From Xanthobacteraceae bacterium (GTDB taxonomy: Bacteria > Pseudomonadota > Alphaproteobacteria > Rhizobiales > Xanthobacteraceae), in assembly GCA_030037185.1 (NCBI GenBank), contig JASHRR010000485.1:1-5534 (forward strand): DNA of 5,534 nt, read 5' to 3'. Under the pieces are notes generated by a model, which saw only the letters and a list, made by a program, of their open reading frames with translations, was not told the origin of the DNA and did not search any database. Numbering within the stretch: position 1 is the stretch's first letter; each line of letters opens with the position of its first letter. The position numbers were made by a program, and so were the translations under genes. Shown one piece after another: positions 4,835 to 5,534 of the stretch.

Positions 4835-5533
4835 TCAGATCGTCTCTTTCGGGATCGGCCCAGGTTCATAAACGACGTCGTACTCGGTCTCCACAATATA
4901 AATCCTGACGTCAGGTCCAGATACTGTGTACTTCTGCTGAATGACTGGCGGCGGCGGACCCGGTGTCGGATGCGGCGGAGCCTTATACGGTGTCGGCCAC
5001 TGGAACGGCGGCCACGTTGCCCACTCGGCCAGAATACCAGGAAGAGGATTGCGCTCCGTGAACGGCGGGTTGGGCACCACAAGCGCCGATGGAGGCAGCT
5101 TGGTCCGCAATGTCGGCAACGGAGGCGGAGGCTGCCACGCATTCACTACGATCTCAGCGTACCACGCAGACTTACTGTAGTGTTGGAATGGCGGATTAGG
5201 CGTAACGAGGCTCGCAGGCGGGCTGTAGGTCGGCAAGACCGGCATAGGTGATGGTGGTTGCCATGCCTGTGAGGTAATTGCCGCCAGCCAAGCGGACCTT
5301 GCGGGACTCTGAACAGGAGGAGCGGGTATCTTAAGCTGAGAGGGATTGCCGTAGATAGGCAATGTCGGGAGCGGTGGCGGAGGTTGCCAAGCCATCGCCG
5401 CAATCTGCGCCATCCACGCAGACTTAGCAGGATGCGCGAACGGCGGATTGCCCACCTGAAGCAATGCAGCGTCGAGATACTTCGGCAGGATCGGCTGCGG
5501 ATCGGGAAGGAACCACTGCCGAATGATGCTGTG
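4835..5533 (-). CDS. Proline/tryptophan-rich tandem-repeat protein, C-terminal part (partial)
   Basis: Not recognised. An open frame runs leftward from the window's right edge without a stop, so the beginning is outside; the TTG at 5464 is only an internal codon. The visible 232 or so residues hold exact 42-residue repeats. Each has an 'L..PNPPF' start, a (K/R)SAW.A.I....AWQPP helix-like centre and a P.P.LP..Y stretch. Three full copies are followed by a fourth, degenerate copy that keeps PNPPF but loses SAW, and the end of another copy appears at the right edge. After the repeats comes a PTPGPPPPVIQQ linker and a strand-rich tail (KYTVSGPDVRIYIVETEYDVVYEPGPIPKETI). No transmembrane segment is visible in this part. 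The pattern suggests a structural or scaffold protein, possibly surface- or phage-related, but that is guesswork. Confidence 0.75.
   Translation of the reverse strand, partial: HSIIRQWFLPDPQPILPKYLDAALLQVGNPPFAHPAKSAWMAQIAAMAWQPPPPLPTLPIYGNPSQLKIPAPPVQSPARSAWLAAITSQAWQPPSPMPVLPTYSPPASLVTPNPPFQHYSKSAWYAEIVVNAWQPPPPLPTLRTKLPPSALVVPNPPFTERNPLPGILAEWATWPPFQWPTPYKAPPHPTPGPPPPVIQQKYTVSGPDVRIYIVETEYDVVYEPGPIPKETI
4958..5461 (-). repeat. Four 126 bp coding tandem repeats (42 codons each)
   Basis: Units read on the minus strand at 5461-5336, 5335-5210, 5209-5084 and 5083-4958. The SAW codons recur at exact 126 bp steps in the first three. DNA identity between units is only partial (for example CCACGCAGACTTA against CCAAGCGGACCTT on the plus strand), so the repeats have drifted while keeping the protein pattern, which suggests selection on the protein. 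The fourth unit is degenerate. Confidence 0.75.
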
Positions 5534-5534
5534 C

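Noticed and set aside
4941..5251. Plus-strand Gly-rich or Arg-rich frames over the repeat gene.
   Set aside because: They are antisense to the proline codons of the minus-strand repeat protein (CCN reads as NGG), which explains the glycine and arginine bias.
4958..5461. CRISPR array or non-coding satellite.
   Set aside because: The 126 bp units have no conserved repeat/spacer alternation, keep one open frame and vary at the DNA level while conserving a protein pattern.

Overview
This 5.5 kb window looks like alphaproteobacterial chromosome, probably a Bradyrhizobium-type rhizobium. The evidence is high GC and codon choice on the left side, the style of the cytochrome and methyltransferase genes, and the patchwork of old core genes beside a lower-GC segment. 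The genus is inferred from memory of similar proteins, not from a search.

Left part (1-825): The end of a sensor histidine kinase (3-197) runs straight into the wreck of its response regulator (201-486). The regulator is recognisable as a KdpE/OmpR-type receiver, but it is broken over three reading-frame segments with an internal loss and no DNA-binding domain. About 340 bases without a confident gene follow, with a small array of GCGCG motifs spaced exactly 10 bp apart ahead of the next operon.

Centre (841-3093): Two co-directional exported proteins form a likely operon with a 30 bp gap. The first is a small class I-type c-type cytochrome. The second is a 619-residue periplasmic protein joining a carboxypeptidase-regulatory-like beta-sandwich, a haem-binding CXXCH segment and a Vgb/streptogramin-lyase-like beta-propeller. 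They probably work together in periplasmic electron transfer, with the small cytochrome as redox partner. The substrate is unknown.

Junction (3178-3600): A SAM-dependent methyltransferase begins normally, then loses its family pattern just after motif I, around 3384. A 7 bp inverted repeat and lower-GC DNA follow. This looks like the edge of an inserted or rearranged segment.

Right part (3600-5534): Accessory DNA. It opens with a complete YefM-YoeB toxin-antitoxin operon that has all three YoeB catalytic residues and an operator-like pair of GTACA boxes 12 bp apart overlapping its promoter. Next come two small unrecognised genes in divergent orientation, the right-hand one with a compact Cys/His cluster. 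Last is the 3' end of a minus-strand gene encoding exact 42-residue proline/tryptophan-rich tandem repeats. That gene continues beyond the window and is the least explained object here.
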